Translations under genes and position numbers: made by a program
Notes under the pieces: generated by a model
The model's input: only the letters and a program-made list of their open reading frames with translations
Told to the model about the DNA's origin: nothing
Databases searched by the model: none
In this document: positions 34,495 to 43,408 of the stretch, one piece after another
How positions within the stretch are numbered: position 1 is the stretch's first letter
Layout: every line of letters starts with the position of its first letter
Assembly (NCBI RefSeq): GCF_030388325.1
Contig: NZ_CP103794.1
Span: forward strand, 620,001 to 684,000
Direction: 5' to 3'
DNA length: 64,000 nucleotides
Source of the DNA: Flavobacterium johnsoniae
Lineage (GTDB): Bacteria; Bacteroidota; Bacteroidia; Flavobacteriales; Flavobacteriaceae

Positions 34495-34717
34495 GCTTTT
34501 GATTAAAAGTTAATAATGACTAAAACATTTCTCCGTAATATTTTTCTAATAGACCACGTGCACTTGGTATATTTTAGAAAAAATTACAGAAATAACTTTC
34601 ATAAAAATAATGATTTTATATTTAAGACAGTGCTAAAAACAAAAAAATTAAGAAAAAACATACGTAAAATATTGCGTTATCATTACATTTTGCACATCCA
34701 TTCTCCATTCTAATTGA

Positions 34718-34769
34718 AATAGAAATGAAGAGATTGATTGAAGCCGAAAAGAAACTAAAGGCATTTTAA
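34718..34769 (+). pseudogene. Duplicated 3'-end fragment of the Ig-like lipoprotein gene
   Basis: The 30 bases at 34741-34770 match 34131-34160, the end of the lipoprotein gene, with the same reading frame and stop (EAEKKLKAF versus EAEKKRKAF). The bases upstream (MKRLI frame) no longer match. It looks like the scar of a duplication or replacement that also placed the peptide precursor gene between the two copies. Confidence 0.5.
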
Positions 34770-35533
34770 AACTTAAGTTCAAACTGATCACGATCTCCTA
34801 GAAAATTAAGTTTTCTACGAGTTTCCAACATCATATTTTTATCCAATTCAGCCACAAAAACACCTTCTGTTTCTTGTGGCTTTATTATATAATTTCCCCA
34901 AAAATCAATAAGTTGCGTATGTCCATTGTGTTCAAAATTATTGTCATCAAAACCAATTCTGTTTACGCCCGCAACATAACTTAGATTTTCTATTGCACGT
35001 GCATTTAGTAAAGTATCCCAAGCCCCGGTTCGAACTTTGGGCCAGTTGGCAACATATAAAAGCAGATCGTAATTTTCGACATTTCGAGCAAAAACAGGAA
35101 ATCTCAAATCATAACAAATCTGCAGACAGATTTTCCAATCTAAATAATCAACAATTACTTTATCAGTTCCTGGAGTGTAAAACTCATTTTCTCCCGCAAG
35201 AGAAAACAAATGTCTTTTGTCGTAATATTGAAAATCCCCAGAAGGAAAAACAAAAAACATTCGGTTATAAAAATTTCCATTTTCGGTAATAACGACACTT
35301 CCGGTTATTGCCGCATTTTTTTGTTTTGCTTTCAATTTCATCCATTCAACAGTTTCTCCTTGCATGGTTTCCGCAATATCCGAAGCATTCATTGTAAATC
35401 CCGTCGAAAACATTTCTGGAAGTACAATTAAATTTATTTCAGAATCGATTTCATTAATTTTTGAATCGAAATTTTCTCTGTTTTTTGAAGCATCTTCCCA
35501 AAAAAGGTCTGTTTGAATTAAAGCAATTTTCAT
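34766..35533 (-). CDS. Omega-amidase / nitrilase-family hydrolase (YafV type)
   Basis: The 255-aa protein has the complete nitrilase triad: Glu in VLPEMFSTGF (about 40), Lys in YYDKRHLFSLAGE (about 105-110) and Cys in LQICYDLRFPVFAR (about 140). Segments such as VANWPKVRTGAWDTLLNARAIEN match the YafV/NIT2 omega-amidase branch. It deaminates 2-oxoglutaramate or 2-oxosuccinamate, repairing the dead-end products of glutamine transaminases. It is a monocistronic minus-strand gene, divergent from the GntP-type permease. Confidence 0.88.
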   Translation of the reverse strand: MKIALIQTDLFWEDASKNRENFDSKINEIDSEINLIVLPEMFSTGFTMNASDIAETMQGETVEWMKLKAKQKNAAITGSVVITENGNFYNRMFFVFPSGDFQYYDKRHLFSLAGENEFYTPGTDKVIVDYLDWKICLQICYDLRFPVFARNVENYDLLLYVANWPKVRTGAWDTLLNARAIENLSYVAGVNRIGFDDNNFEHNGHTQLIDFWGNYIIKPQETEGVFVAELDKNMMLETRRKLNFLGDRDQFELKF

Positions 35534-35609
35534 TTCAGTATATTTTTATATAAAGGTAGAAAACATCGGCGTAATCTTGATTTATCACCACACATTTTTA
35601 ACATTATGA

Positions 35610-35645
35610 TTGCAAAAAAAATGCAGTTTTTGCAAAAAAAAATGC
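35610..35645 (+). promoter_or_regulatory. Tandem direct repeat, candidate operator of the permease operon
   Basis: Two copies of TTGC-A(8 or 9)-TGC start exactly 20 bases apart (35610 and 35630), about two helical turns. Each copy is itself a GCA/TGC palindrome. They lie 20 bases upstream of a TANNTTTG box, a good layout for binding by a dimeric regulator such as the nearby DeoR-type protein. Confidence 0.4.
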
Positions 35646-35664
35646 GATGTGTGAAATTATTTTA

Positions 35665-35672
35665 TATATTTG
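35665..35672 (+). promoter_or_regulatory. Candidate -7 element of the permease operon
   Basis: TATATTTG fits the TANNTTTG consensus and lies 45 bases before the permease start. No TTG is present at the usual -33 spacing, which may indicate activator dependence. Confidence 0.4.
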
Positions 35673-35717
35673 AAAATCTTACCACAATTATAACTAACTA
35701 AAAACCAACTACAAATC

Positions 35718-37037
35718 ATGAGCATTTTGATACTCACAGCTTGCATTATTTTCTTGATTTTACAGATTGCTTGGTTTAAAATTAATCCGTTTATAGCGTT
35801 TATCATTACGTCACTTTTGGCTGCGCTTTTTTTAGGATTGCCAGTAGAAACGATTTCTCCAGTTTTGCAAAAAGGTCTTGGCGAAATGCTCGGCTCAATA
35901 ACTTTAATTATTGTTTTCGGAACTTGTATTGGTAAATTGGCAGTTTCTTCTGGAGCCGCAAAAGTGATTGCCAAAACAGTTATGAATTGGACTGGCAGAA
36001 AATATGTTCGTTTGGGTTTAATGATTACTGGATTTATAATCGGAATTCCTCTTTTTTATAGCGTTGGATTTGTACTTTTAGTTCCGCTGATTTTTTCTGT
36101 TGCGCATCAATTTAAATTATCAAAAGTTTATTTGGGAATTCCTATGCTGGCTTCGCTTTCTGTTGCACACGGATTTCTTCCGCCGCATCCTTCGCCAATG
36201 GCGTTAAGCAGTATCTTAAAAGCGGATATTGGTTTGGTTTTAATTTACGGAATTATAATCGCCATTCCGACCATTTTAATTGCCGGACTTTGGTTTTCGA
36301 CTCGTTTTAAAAACATCAAAACAGAATCGGAACATGAAATTTTAAATGTCGAAGAAATTACAAACGAAGGCAAACTGCCAAGTTTTGGATTGAGTTTATT
36401 CTCCGCCTTATTTCCCGTTTTCGGATTGACGATTACTTCTCTACTTCCATTAATTTCAGACAATGAAAAACTGATTGCTATTTGCAAAATTATCGGCGAT
36501 CCAAGTATCATTATGTTATTATCGCTTCTGCTTTGCACTTATACTTTAGGAATTAAAATGAACAGAAGCATGTCTTCTGTTATGGACGATTATACACAAG
36601 CTATAAAAGATGTTGCTTTAATTGTTTTAATTGTTGGCGGTGCGGGTTGCCTAAAAGAAGTCATGATTGTAAGCGGTGTAAACGAAACTATTGTTGCGAC
36701 TTTAAATCAAGTTAATATTCATCCGTTTTTATTGGCCTGGATTATGGCGGCGATAATTCGTATTTGCGTGGGTTCTGCAACCGCGGCAGGATTAATGACA
36801 GCCAGCGTTTTATTACCTTTACTACAATCAAACGATCTTGATCCCAATCTCTTTGTACTTTCTGTTGGAGCTGGAAGTTTAATGTGTTCGCACGTTAATG
36901 ATCCAAGTTTCTGGATGTTCAAAGAGTATTTTAATATTAGTCTAAAAGACACTTTTAAATCCTGGACAGTTATGGAATCATTGGTTTCTGTTCTGGGAAT
37001 TGTATTTATATTTATTTTAAACGCTTTAATACATTAA
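35718..37037 (+). CDS. GntP-family permease (gluconate:H+ / D-serine type symporter)
   Basis: A 439-aa integral membrane protein with about 12 hydrophobic helices. GntP-family hallmarks include GLGEMLGSITLIIVFGTCIG, GFIIGIPLFYSVGFVLLVPL, HGFLPPHPSPMA and the C-terminal SATAAGLMTASVLLPLL and CSHVNDPSFWMFKEYF segments. Family members import gluconate, related acids or D-serine (DsdX). It is followed after 4 bases by a RidA-like gene, then a D-threonine aldolase/D-serine dehydratase-like gene and a dipeptidase. The context favours D-serine or a related D-amino acid over gluconate as substrate, since no gluconate kinase is nearby. Confidence 0.9.
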   Translation: MSILILTACIIFLILQIAWFKINPFIAFIITSLLAALFLGLPVETISPVLQKGLGEMLGSITLIIVFGTCIGKLAVSSGAAKVIAKTVMNWTGRKYVRLGLMITGFIIGIPLFYSVGFVLLVPLIFSVAHQFKLSKVYLGIPMLASLSVAHGFLPPHPSPMALSSILKADIGLVLIYGIIIAIPTILIAGLWFSTRFKNIKTESEHEILNVEEITNEGKLPSFGLSLFSALFPVFGLTITSLLPLISDNEKLIAICKIIGDPSIIMLLSLLLCTYTLGIKMNRSMSSVMDDYTQAIKDVALIVLIVGGAGCLKEVMIVSGVNETIVATLNQVNIHPFLLAWIMAAIIRICVGSATAAGLMTASVLLPLLQSNDLDPNLFVLSVGAGSLMCSHVNDPSFWMFKEYFNISLKDTFKSWTVMESLVSVLGIVFIFILNALIH

Positions 37038-37041
37038 AATC

Positions 37042-37509
37042 ATGAGTTTAAATCCACAAGAAAAATTCGAAAGTCTTGGTTTATCGCTTCCTCCTGCTCC
37101 ACAGCCGTTAGGAATTTATAAACCGTATTTAGTAGACGGGAAATATCTATATCTATCTGGTCACGGGCCAGTTCAAGACGATAAATCTTTAATCATCGGA
37201 CGCATTGGAGAAGATATGGATATCGAAGCTGGAAAATTAGCCGCAAGACAAGTTGGTTTAACAATGCTTTCTACAATTGTAACCAATTTTGGAAGCTTAA
37301 GCAAAGTAAAAAGAGTGATCAAAGTTCTCGGAATGGTAAATTGCACTTCAGATTTCCTAAAACATCCTTATGTAATTAACGGTTGCAGCGAATTATTTGC
37401 AGAAGTTTGGGGACAAGAAAACGGAATCGGCGTAAGAAGCGCAGTCGGATTTGGATCGCTTCCTGATAATATTCCTGTTGAAGTTGAAGCGTTTTTTGAA
37501 TTATACTAA
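37042..37509 (+). CDS. RidA-family protein (enamine/imine deaminase-like)
   Basis: The 155-aa protein has the RidA/YjgF fold signature LYLSGHGPV, then the C-terminal IGVRSAVGFGSLPDNIPVEVEAFFEL. The conserved Arg (GVRSAVG) and the Glu in VEVEA match active-site positions of RidA. RidA hydrolyses reactive enamines such as 2-aminoacrylate, released by PLP-dependent serine and threonine dehydratases. Its place directly after the permease and before a fold-type III PLP enzyme fits that job. It is a longer branch of the family (155 instead of about 130 aa). Confidence 0.88.
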   Translation: MSLNPQEKFESLGLSLPPAPQPLGIYKPYLVDGKYLYLSGHGPVQDDKSLIIGRIGEDMDIEAGKLAARQVGLTMLSTIVTNFGSLSKVKRVIKVLGMVNCTSDFLKHPYVINGCSELFAEVWGQENGIGVRSAVGFGSLPDNIPVEVEAFFELY

Positions 37510-37513
37510 TTCT

Positions 37514-37665
37514 TTTTTAAACACATAGAAACATAGATTTTTGATGCTAGTTAAAGGCGTTTCACTTATTTTAACAAACATAAACTATGTGTAAATGATT
37601 TGTCATTTATTTCAATCTTTCTAAATCAAGAAAAATAAAAAACTATGTTTCTATGTGTTTAAAAA
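37514..37665. repeat. Intergenic element with 23-bp perfect inverted repeats
   Basis: The left arm (37514-37536) and right arm (37643-37665) are exact reverse complements, separated by 106 bases without coding capacity. Together they make a 152-bp palindromic unit between the RidA and PLP-enzyme genes. It resembles a miniature element or a large RNA hairpin in the operon leader. Confidence 0.75.
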
Positions 37666-37709
37666 TTATGTTCAATCTGATTACAATTAATTGCTAAAAA
37701 CTAAGAATC

Positions 37710-38813
37710 ATGCAAAAGAACTGGTGGGAAATAAATTCTGAAACACTTATCGATACTCCGTTTTTAGCAGTTTACGAAGATCGTGTTCGGCAAAATATTG
37801 AGAAGTTGATTTCTTATGTGAAAGGCGACACTCAGAGATTACGTCCCCATATTAAAACACATAAAAATGCCGAGATTTTAGAGCTTTTTAAAATTTATAA
37901 TATCAAGAAAATAAAATGCGCTACAATTGCTGAAGCTGAACTGGCCGCCAATCAGCAAATTGAAGATATTCTTTTAGCGTATCAACCTGTTGGTTTAAAA
38001 GCAGAAAGATGGATTGCATTACTTAAAAAATTTCCAGAAATTCATTTTTCAGCTATTGTAGACAATCTGAAAACGGCTTCAGATTTAAATGAAATTGCTA
38101 AAAGAAATAACCTTAAACTTTCTGTTTATTTGGATTTAAATACAGGAATGAACCGAACAGGATTTTCGATTTCTGAAGATTGGACAGCATTAATTGAAGA
38201 AATTTTAAAATTTAAAAATCTTCATTTGAAGGGAATCCATATTTATGACGGACATATAAAAGGAAGTTTAGAAGAAAGAAATTTAGAAGTTTCAAAAGCA
38301 TTCGATAAAATTATCAATCAAGTTGAAAGAATTAACTATGATTTAAAAATCGTTGCTGGCGGTTCTAATACTTTTCCATTTTATGCCAAACAAGAAAATG
38401 TAGAATGCAATCCAGGAACTTTTGTTTTTTGGGATTCTAATTATCGAACGAATCTTCCTGAACAGGATTTTAAACCTGCATTAGTAATCGTTGGAACCAT
38501 TATTTCTAAACCAACAAAAAACACTTTTTGTGTCGATATTGGTTATAAAGCGGTTTCATCTGAAAATCCGATTGATAAAAGATTGGTTGTTTTGAATGAT
38601 GAGAATTTGATTCCAACCGCACATTCTGAAGAACATTTGATTGTAGAAAACCGAGGTGAAAACGAATATGAAATCGGCGACATTATTTACGCAGAACCGT
38701 ATCATGTTTGCCCGACTGTTGCATTATATGATAATCTTCAAATCGTAAACAAAAAGCATCAAATTTATACGCAATGGCCAGTTGGCGCGCGAGGACGAAA
38801 AAATACTATTTAA
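37710..38813 (+). CDS. D-threonine aldolase / D-serine dehydratase-like PLP enzyme
   Basis: A 367-aa fold-type III PLP enzyme (alanine racemase-type barrel). The cofactor Lys is in LRPHIKTHKNAEI (about 49). The phosphate-binding GGSNTFP segment and the C-terminal YHVCPTVALYD follow; its H-x-C pair is the zinc site of the eukaryotic-type D-serine dehydratase/D-threonine aldolase family. The length is normal. It would cleave D-threonine-like substrates or dehydrate D-serine. The neighbouring RidA-like gene suggests dehydration with an enamine intermediate. The dipeptidase gene follows after 15 bases. Confidence 0.88.
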   Translation: MQKNWWEINSETLIDTPFLAVYEDRVRQNIEKLISYVKGDTQRLRPHIKTHKNAEILELFKIYNIKKIKCATIAEAELAANQQIEDILLAYQPVGLKAERWIALLKKFPEIHFSAIVDNLKTASDLNEIAKRNNLKLSVYLDLNTGMNRTGFSISEDWTALIEEILKFKNLHLKGIHIYDGHIKGSLEERNLEVSKAFDKIINQVERINYDLKIVAGGSNTFPFYAKQENVECNPGTFVFWDSNYRTNLPEQDFKPALVIVGTIISKPTKNTFCVDIGYKAVSSENPIDKRLVVLNDENLIPTAHSEEHLIVENRGENEYEIGDIIYAEPYHVCPTVALYDNLQIVNKKHQIYTQWPVGARGRKNTI

Positions 38814-38828
38814 ATTTTAATCTGAATT

Positions 38829-39899
38829 ATGTTTATACTAGACGCTCATTTGGATCTCAGCATGAATGCAATGGAATGGAATCGAGACATAAGAAATGAT
38901 GTTCCGACTTTACGCCATTTAGAAAAAGGAATGACGGACAAGCCCGATCGCGAACGCGCAACGGTTTCTTTTCCTGATCTCAGACGTGGCAATATCGGAA
39001 TTGTTGTTGCGACTCAAATTGCAAGATTTGTAAAACCCGACAGTTTAATTCCAGGTTGGAATTCTCCAGAACAGGCTTGGGCACAAACGCAAGGACAAAT
39101 TTCATGGTACAAAAGCATGGAAGAAGCTGGCGAAATGACTCAGATTACGGATAAAAAATCGCTCCTAAAACATTTTGATTTATGGAATGATGGAACTCCA
39201 AACGACAAAAAACCAATTGGCTATATTTTGAGTTTAGAAGGCGCAGATTCAATCGTTGATATTTCTTATTTGGAAAAAGCCTACAATTACGGATTACGTG
39301 CTGTCGGCCCCGCGCATTATGGACCGGGAAGATATGCCAACGGAACCGATGCAACTGGAAAAATGAATCAAAACGGAATTGATTTATTGAAAGAAATGGA
39401 ACGTTTGAATATTATTCTCGATGCAACACATTTATGTGATGATGCTTTTTGGCAGGCTTTAGATCATTTTAACGGTGCTGTTTGGGCAAGTCATAACAAT
39501 TGCAGAGCGTTAGTTGATCATAATCGGCAATACAGTGATGAAATGATTAAAGCTTTAATTTCGAGAGAAGCTGTTATTGGCGGTGCTTTAGATGCTTGGA
39601 TGATGGTTCCGAATTGGCAGAGAGGTATTTCTCAGCCAAAAGAAATGAATTGTAGTTTAGAAACCGCATTCAAACACATGGATCATATTTGTCAGCTGGC
39701 AGGAAATGCAAATCATATCGGAATTGGTTCAGATTTAGATGGCGCTTTTGGAACAGAACAATGTCCGTACGATTTAGACACCATTGCCGATTTACAAAAG
39801 TTAGTTTTAATATTTAAAAATCATGGTTATGCTGATGAAGATTTAAAAAAGATTTTTCATCAAAATTGGATTGATTTTCTAGTAAAACATTGGGATTAA
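38829..39899 (+). CDS. Membrane dipeptidase-type peptidase (M19)
   Basis: The 356-aa protein has the M19 metal ligands: His-x-Asp in DAHLDLS at the N-terminus, Glu in LSLEGADSI (about 137), His in DATHLCDD (about 198) and ASHNNCRAL (about 221), and Asp in GIGSDLDGAFG near the C-terminus. There is no signal peptide, so it is cytoplasmic. M19 enzymes hydrolyse dipeptides, including those with a C-terminal D-amino acid, which fits the D-amino-acid context. Its stop overlaps that of the convergent regulator gene by 4 bases. Confidence 0.9.
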   Translation: MFILDAHLDLSMNAMEWNRDIRNDVPTLRHLEKGMTDKPDRERATVSFPDLRRGNIGIVVATQIARFVKPDSLIPGWNSPEQAWAQTQGQISWYKSMEEAGEMTQITDKKSLLKHFDLWNDGTPNDKKPIGYILSLEGADSIVDISYLEKAYNYGLRAVGPAHYGPGRYANGTDATGKMNQNGIDLLKEMERLNIILDATHLCDDAFWQALDHFNGAVWASHNNCRALVDHNRQYSDEMIKALISREAVIGGALDAWMMVPNWQRGISQPKEMNCSLETAFKHMDHICQLAGNANHIGIGSDLDGAFGTEQCPYDLDTIADLQKLVLIFKNHGYADEDLKKIFHQNWIDFLVKHWD

Positions 39900-40672
39900 A
39901 TCACAGTCAAACTCGGAAAGTTTTCTTTGTATGATTTTAGTTTTTTATCATTTGGTTCTTCTTCGGTAATCACATAATTTATCTCAGACAAACTGGCGAT
40001 TTTCATTTTAAGAACTGTATTTAATTTTTCAGTAATAGTTAAAACCGCTGTTTTTTTAGAAGCCTGAATCATTGCTTTTTTAACCTGAACGGTTTCCCAG
40101 TCAGAATCAGAATAACCGCCATCGATGTCAAGGGCATTTGTTCCAAGAACTAAAAGATCGGCTTTAATATTCGCCAATTGATGAAAAGCTTCTCCGCTAA
40201 CACACATCTGACTGTAAGAAGAAATGCTTCCGCCAATCATGATGGTTTTGATATTTGGTTTATCCAAAAGCTGAACCGCAGTTAAAGCCGTAATCGTAAA
40301 AACGGTCAAATTAAGATCGTTTGGAATTAATCGGATGAACTCGCGAATCGTAGTTCCTCCGTCAACAATTAAAACCATTCCGTCATGAAGAAGTCCGACC
40401 GCTTTTTGAGCAATAACTTGTTTGGCTTCGACAGCATAAGTCTGATTAGAAGAAGAATAGTGATATCCTTTGGTCATAGCGCCGCCTTTTACTTTAATCA
40501 AAAGTGCGTCTGCGTCAAGCTCATTAATATCACGGCGAACAGTATCTTCGGAAACGCCAAGTTTAGCCGAAAGAGTTTCAAAACTTACACGCGTGTGCAA
40601 ATTGATCTCTTTTAGAATATGATTTTTACGTTCTTCTTTACTGTAATTTAAAACTTCATTTTCAGTGCTCAT
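39896..40672 (-). CDS. DeoR/GlpR-family transcriptional regulator
   Basis: A 258-aa regulator. The N-terminal DeoR-type HTH is NHILKEINLHTRVSFETLSAKLGVSEDTVRRDINEL (about 17-50). The C-terminal effector domain (DeoRC) has LIVDGGTTIREF (about 102) and LLVLGTNALDIDGGYSD. The family normally senses phosphorylated sugars. It lies between the D-amino-acid cluster and the GH20 gene, and probably controls one or both; the tandem repeat at 35610-35645 is a candidate site. The promoter is at 40695-40724. Confidence 0.92.
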   Translation of the reverse strand: MSTENEVLNYSKEERKNHILKEINLHTRVSFETLSAKLGVSEDTVRRDINELDADALLIKVKGGAMTKGYHYSSSNQTYAVEAKQVIAQKAVGLLHDGMVLIVDGGTTIREFIRLIPNDLNLTVFTITALTAVQLLDKPNIKTIMIGGSISSYSQMCVSGEAFHQLANIKADLLVLGTNALDIDGGYSDSDWETVQVKKAMIQASKKTAVLTITEKLNTVLKMKIASLSEINYVITEEEPNDKKLKSYKENFPSLTVI

Positions 40673-40694
40673 GCCGATTGTTTTTTTCTAATTA

Positions 40695-40724
40695 CAAAAA
40701 TAAACATTTCAGCAAATAATTCAA
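40695..40724 (-). promoter_or_regulatory. Promoter of the DeoR-type regulator
   Basis: On the minus strand, TTG (40722-40724), a 19-base spacer and TATTTTTG (40695-40702) match the Bacteroidota TTG-N17-23-TANNTTTG promoter consensus. It lies 23 bases upstream of the start codon. Confidence 0.65.
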
Positions 40725-40829
40725 CGAAACTAAAAGTCGTATTGACAATAAATATTTTCAAAATCCAGTTTTAAAAGCTTTTACATATCTTTAAAACTCC
40801 GTTTTAATAAAATCTAACGTTTTTCAATT

Positions 40830-43121
40830 ATGAAAAAATTCCTTTTTCTATTTTTCTTTCTTTCTTTTTTAAATGGAAATGCTCAAAATTCCCAACAAAA
40901 CAATTCTATAATTCCAACTCCAAATTTGTATAAATTAACAGGAGATAATATTCGCATAAATGGAAAAGTTCAAGTCAGTTTTGCGAATAAAAATCATAGT
41001 GAAAAGGAATTAAAATCGGCAAAAATTTTAGAATCAGCTTTCAATTCTTCAAACAATTCTAAGAAATCAAATATTAAAATTGAGTTTAATTCAGATGTAA
41101 ATTTCAAATCCAAAGAAGGCTATAAAATCGAAATTACTTCGAACAAAATTTCAGTTTCGGGGAAAGAAGAAGGACTTTTTTATGCTGTTCAAACTTTATT
41201 ACAGCTTCTTCCAAACAAAATTTCGAGCGAAATAAAATTACCGTGCGTAATTATAGAAGACCAACCGCGATATTCTTACCGAGGCTTGCATTTAGACGTT
41301 TGCCGTCATTTTTTCTCTGTTGCTGTTATAAAAGATTTTATTGCACAAATGGCTAGTTATAAATTAAATAATTTTCATTGGCATTTAACCGACGATCAAG
41401 GTTGGCGAATTGAGATTAAAAAATATCCAAAACTGACTGAAGTGGGCTCCAAAAGAGCGCAGACTTTAGTGGGGAATAAATTCGAAAGATCTCCATTTTT
41501 TTTCGACGGAAATCCATATGGAGGATTTTATACTCAGGAGGAAATCAAAGAAGTGGTAAAATTTGCCGAGGCTAATTATGTGAATGTTATTCCAGAAATA
41601 GAAATGCCAGGTCATGCTTCTGCGGCAGTTACAGCTTATCCAAATTTGGCTTGTTTTCCAGATCGAAATTATAAAGTTGTAGAATCGTGGGGCGTTTTTG
41701 AAGATGTTTTTTGTGCAGGAAAAGACGAAACTTTTACTTTTTTAGAAGATGTTTTGACAGAAGTTATGGCATTATTTCCGAGTAAAAATATTCATGTTGG
41801 CGGAGACGAATGTCCGAAAACGAGATGGAAAGTTTGTCCGAATTGTCAAAAAAGAATCAAAGATTTAGGCTTGAAAGATGAGCATGAACTTCAAAGTTAT
41901 TTCATTAAAAGAATCGAAAAATTCCTGAACGCAAATGGAAGACAGGTTTTTGGTTGGGATGAAATTCTAGAAGGCGGACTCGCACCAAATGCAGCCGTTA
42001 TGTCTTGGCGTGGAGAATCGGGCGGAATTCACGCTGCAAAACTGAAACATCCTGTTGTAATGACTCCAGAACAAACAGTTTATTTTGATTATAATCAAGG
42101 TTATTCGCCAAATGAACCGCTTACAGTTGGAAGATTAAGTACTTTAGAGAAAGTTTACAATTACAATCCAACTCTGGTTGACAGCTTATCTGTCGAAGAA
42201 CAAAAATATATTATTGGAGTCCAAGCCAATCTTTGGTCGGAATATTTGACAAGTCCAGCAAAATTAAATTATATGCTTTATCCGAGAATTTTCGCTTTAG
42301 CAGAAATTGCCTGGACAGAAACTCCGAATAAAAATTACAATCATTTTATTCAAAATCAACTTCCGTATCATTTAGAAAAATTAGAATTACAAGATCGATT
42401 GTATAAAGTTCCGACACCTTTTGGTTCTGATGAAACAGCTTTAATCACATCAAAATATATTTTAGATTTAAAACCAACCATTAAAAATGGAAAAATCTTT
42501 TATACGATTGATGGATACAATCCTGATGAAACAGCAAATTTGTTCCAAAACCCTGTAACAATAAATATTCCAAAAGGAGAATATCGAATTATCAAAACAA
42601 TTCAAATCAGCGAAAGCGGCAAAAAAAGTTCCATCAATAAAATCATTGTTCGAAATCCAGATTTAAAATCTGCTTTGGCAATTCAGCCGAAAAAAAATGG
42701 TTTGAAATACGAATATTTTATAGGAACATTTAAGCAGGTTCAGGATTTAGAACTTGCAAAACCTGTGAATTCAGGAATTTTAGAAGGTAAAATCAGCGCT
42801 GAAAAATGGAAAACGAAATTAGAGCCATACATCGGCTTAAAATTTAACGGATACATCTTTATTCCAGAAACAGAAAATTATATTTTTTCAACCCTTTCAG
42901 ATGATGGATCAAAGCTTTTTATCGACGATGAATTAATTGTAGATAATGATGGTATTCATTGGATGAACGAAGCTTATGGCGCTGTTAAATTGGAAAAAGG
43001 ATTTCACAAACTCAACATCAGTTATTTTGACTCAACTGGCGGTACAGTTTTAAATTGTTTTATTCAGAAAGAAGGAAAAGAAAAACAAGAAATTAGCGCG
43101 TCGCAACTGTATTACGAATAG
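40830..43121 (+). CDS. Exported beta-N-acetylhexosaminidase (GH20) with PA14 domain
   Basis: The 763-aa protein has a signal peptide (MKKFLFLFFFLSFLNGNAQ), a GH20b N-terminal domain (about 30-145) and the GH20 barrel. The barrel shows YRGLHLDVCRHFF, NFHWHLTDDQGWRIEIKKYP and the catalytic Asp-Glu pair in HVGGDECPKTRW (about 326). Later come WGWDE-type and NLWSEYL segments. After a chitobiase-like segment (about 545-610) comes a PA14 domain (about 665-750: GYIFIPETENYIFSTLSDDG, LFIDDELIVDNDG) that may bind glycans. It releases terminal GlcNAc or GalNAc from chitin, peptidoglycan or glycan fragments in the periplasm or at the surface. Confidence 0.94.
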   Translation: MKKFLFLFFFLSFLNGNAQNSQQNNSIIPTPNLYKLTGDNIRINGKVQVSFANKNHSEKELKSAKILESAFNSSNNSKKSNIKIEFNSDVNFKSKEGYKIEITSNKISVSGKEEGLFYAVQTLLQLLPNKISSEIKLPCVIIEDQPRYSYRGLHLDVCRHFFSVAVIKDFIAQMASYKLNNFHWHLTDDQGWRIEIKKYPKLTEVGSKRAQTLVGNKFERSPFFFDGNPYGGFYTQEEIKEVVKFAEANYVNVIPEIEMPGHASAAVTAYPNLACFPDRNYKVVESWGVFEDVFCAGKDETFTFLEDVLTEVMALFPSKNIHVGGDECPKTRWKVCPNCQKRIKDLGLKDEHELQSYFIKRIEKFLNANGRQVFGWDEILEGGLAPNAAVMSWRGESGGIHAAKLKHPVVMTPEQTVYFDYNQGYSPNEPLTVGRLSTLEKVYNYNPTLVDSLSVEEQKYIIGVQANLWSEYLTSPAKLNYMLYPRIFALAEIAWTETPNKNYNHFIQNQLPYHLEKLELQDRLYKVPTPFGSDETALITSKYILDLKPTIKNGKIFYTIDGYNPDETANLFQNPVTINIPKGEYRIIKTIQISESGKKSSINKIIVRNPDLKSALAIQPKKNGLKYEYFIGTFKQVQDLELAKPVNSGILEGKISAEKWKTKLEPYIGLKFNGYIFIPETENYIFSTLSDDGSKLFIDDELIVDNDGIHWMNEAYGAVKLEKGFHKLNISYFDSTGGTVLNCFIQKEGKEKQEISASQLYYE

Positions 43122-43202
43122 AAAACAAAAAAGGAATTGTAAAAGGATAGTTCTTTTAATTGAATAGAACATTATCCCATTCACAAGACCCTAGAAAGAT
43201 GT

Positions 43203-43348
43203 AAAATATTTATAGAATTTTAATAGAGAATATAAAAAAGCTCCAGGGGTGCGACATGTTTTTTACAATTTCAATATATGTCGCTCCGCTGGAGCTTTAA
43301 GTTGTAAACGTTTATTCTTTGCTATAAATATTGAGCTTCTCCGAAGCT
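43203..43348. repeat. Palindromic intergenic element, copy 1
   Basis: Nested inverted repeats. The outer arms are AATATTTATAGAA-like on the left and CTATAAATATT plus AGCTTCTCCGAAGCT on the right. The inner palindrome (43236-43299) pairs AAAGCTCCAGGGGTGCGACAT with ATGTCGCTCCGCTGGAGCTTT, with mismatches. The same architecture occurs at 56278-56438, so this is a dispersed REP/MITE-like family. Confidence 0.75.
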
Positions 43349-43349
43349 T

Positions 43350-43392
43350 ATAAAAAAAAGAGCTGTCTTTTTGAGACAACTCTTTTTTAATT
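43350..43392 (-). terminator. Terminator of the sdhCAB operon
   Basis: An imperfect hairpin AGAGCTGTCT/AGACAACTCT flanked by A and T runs, just downstream of the sdhB stop on the minus strand. Confidence 0.75.
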
Positions 43393-43408
43393 TTATATAA
43401 AAGATAAA

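Noticed and set aside
34516..34713. Plus-strand 65-codon frame upstream of the peptide precursor gene
   Set aside because: Lys/Asn/Phe/His-rich chance frame in AT-rich DNA, with no domain or signal; it lies in the presumed promoter region of the precursor.
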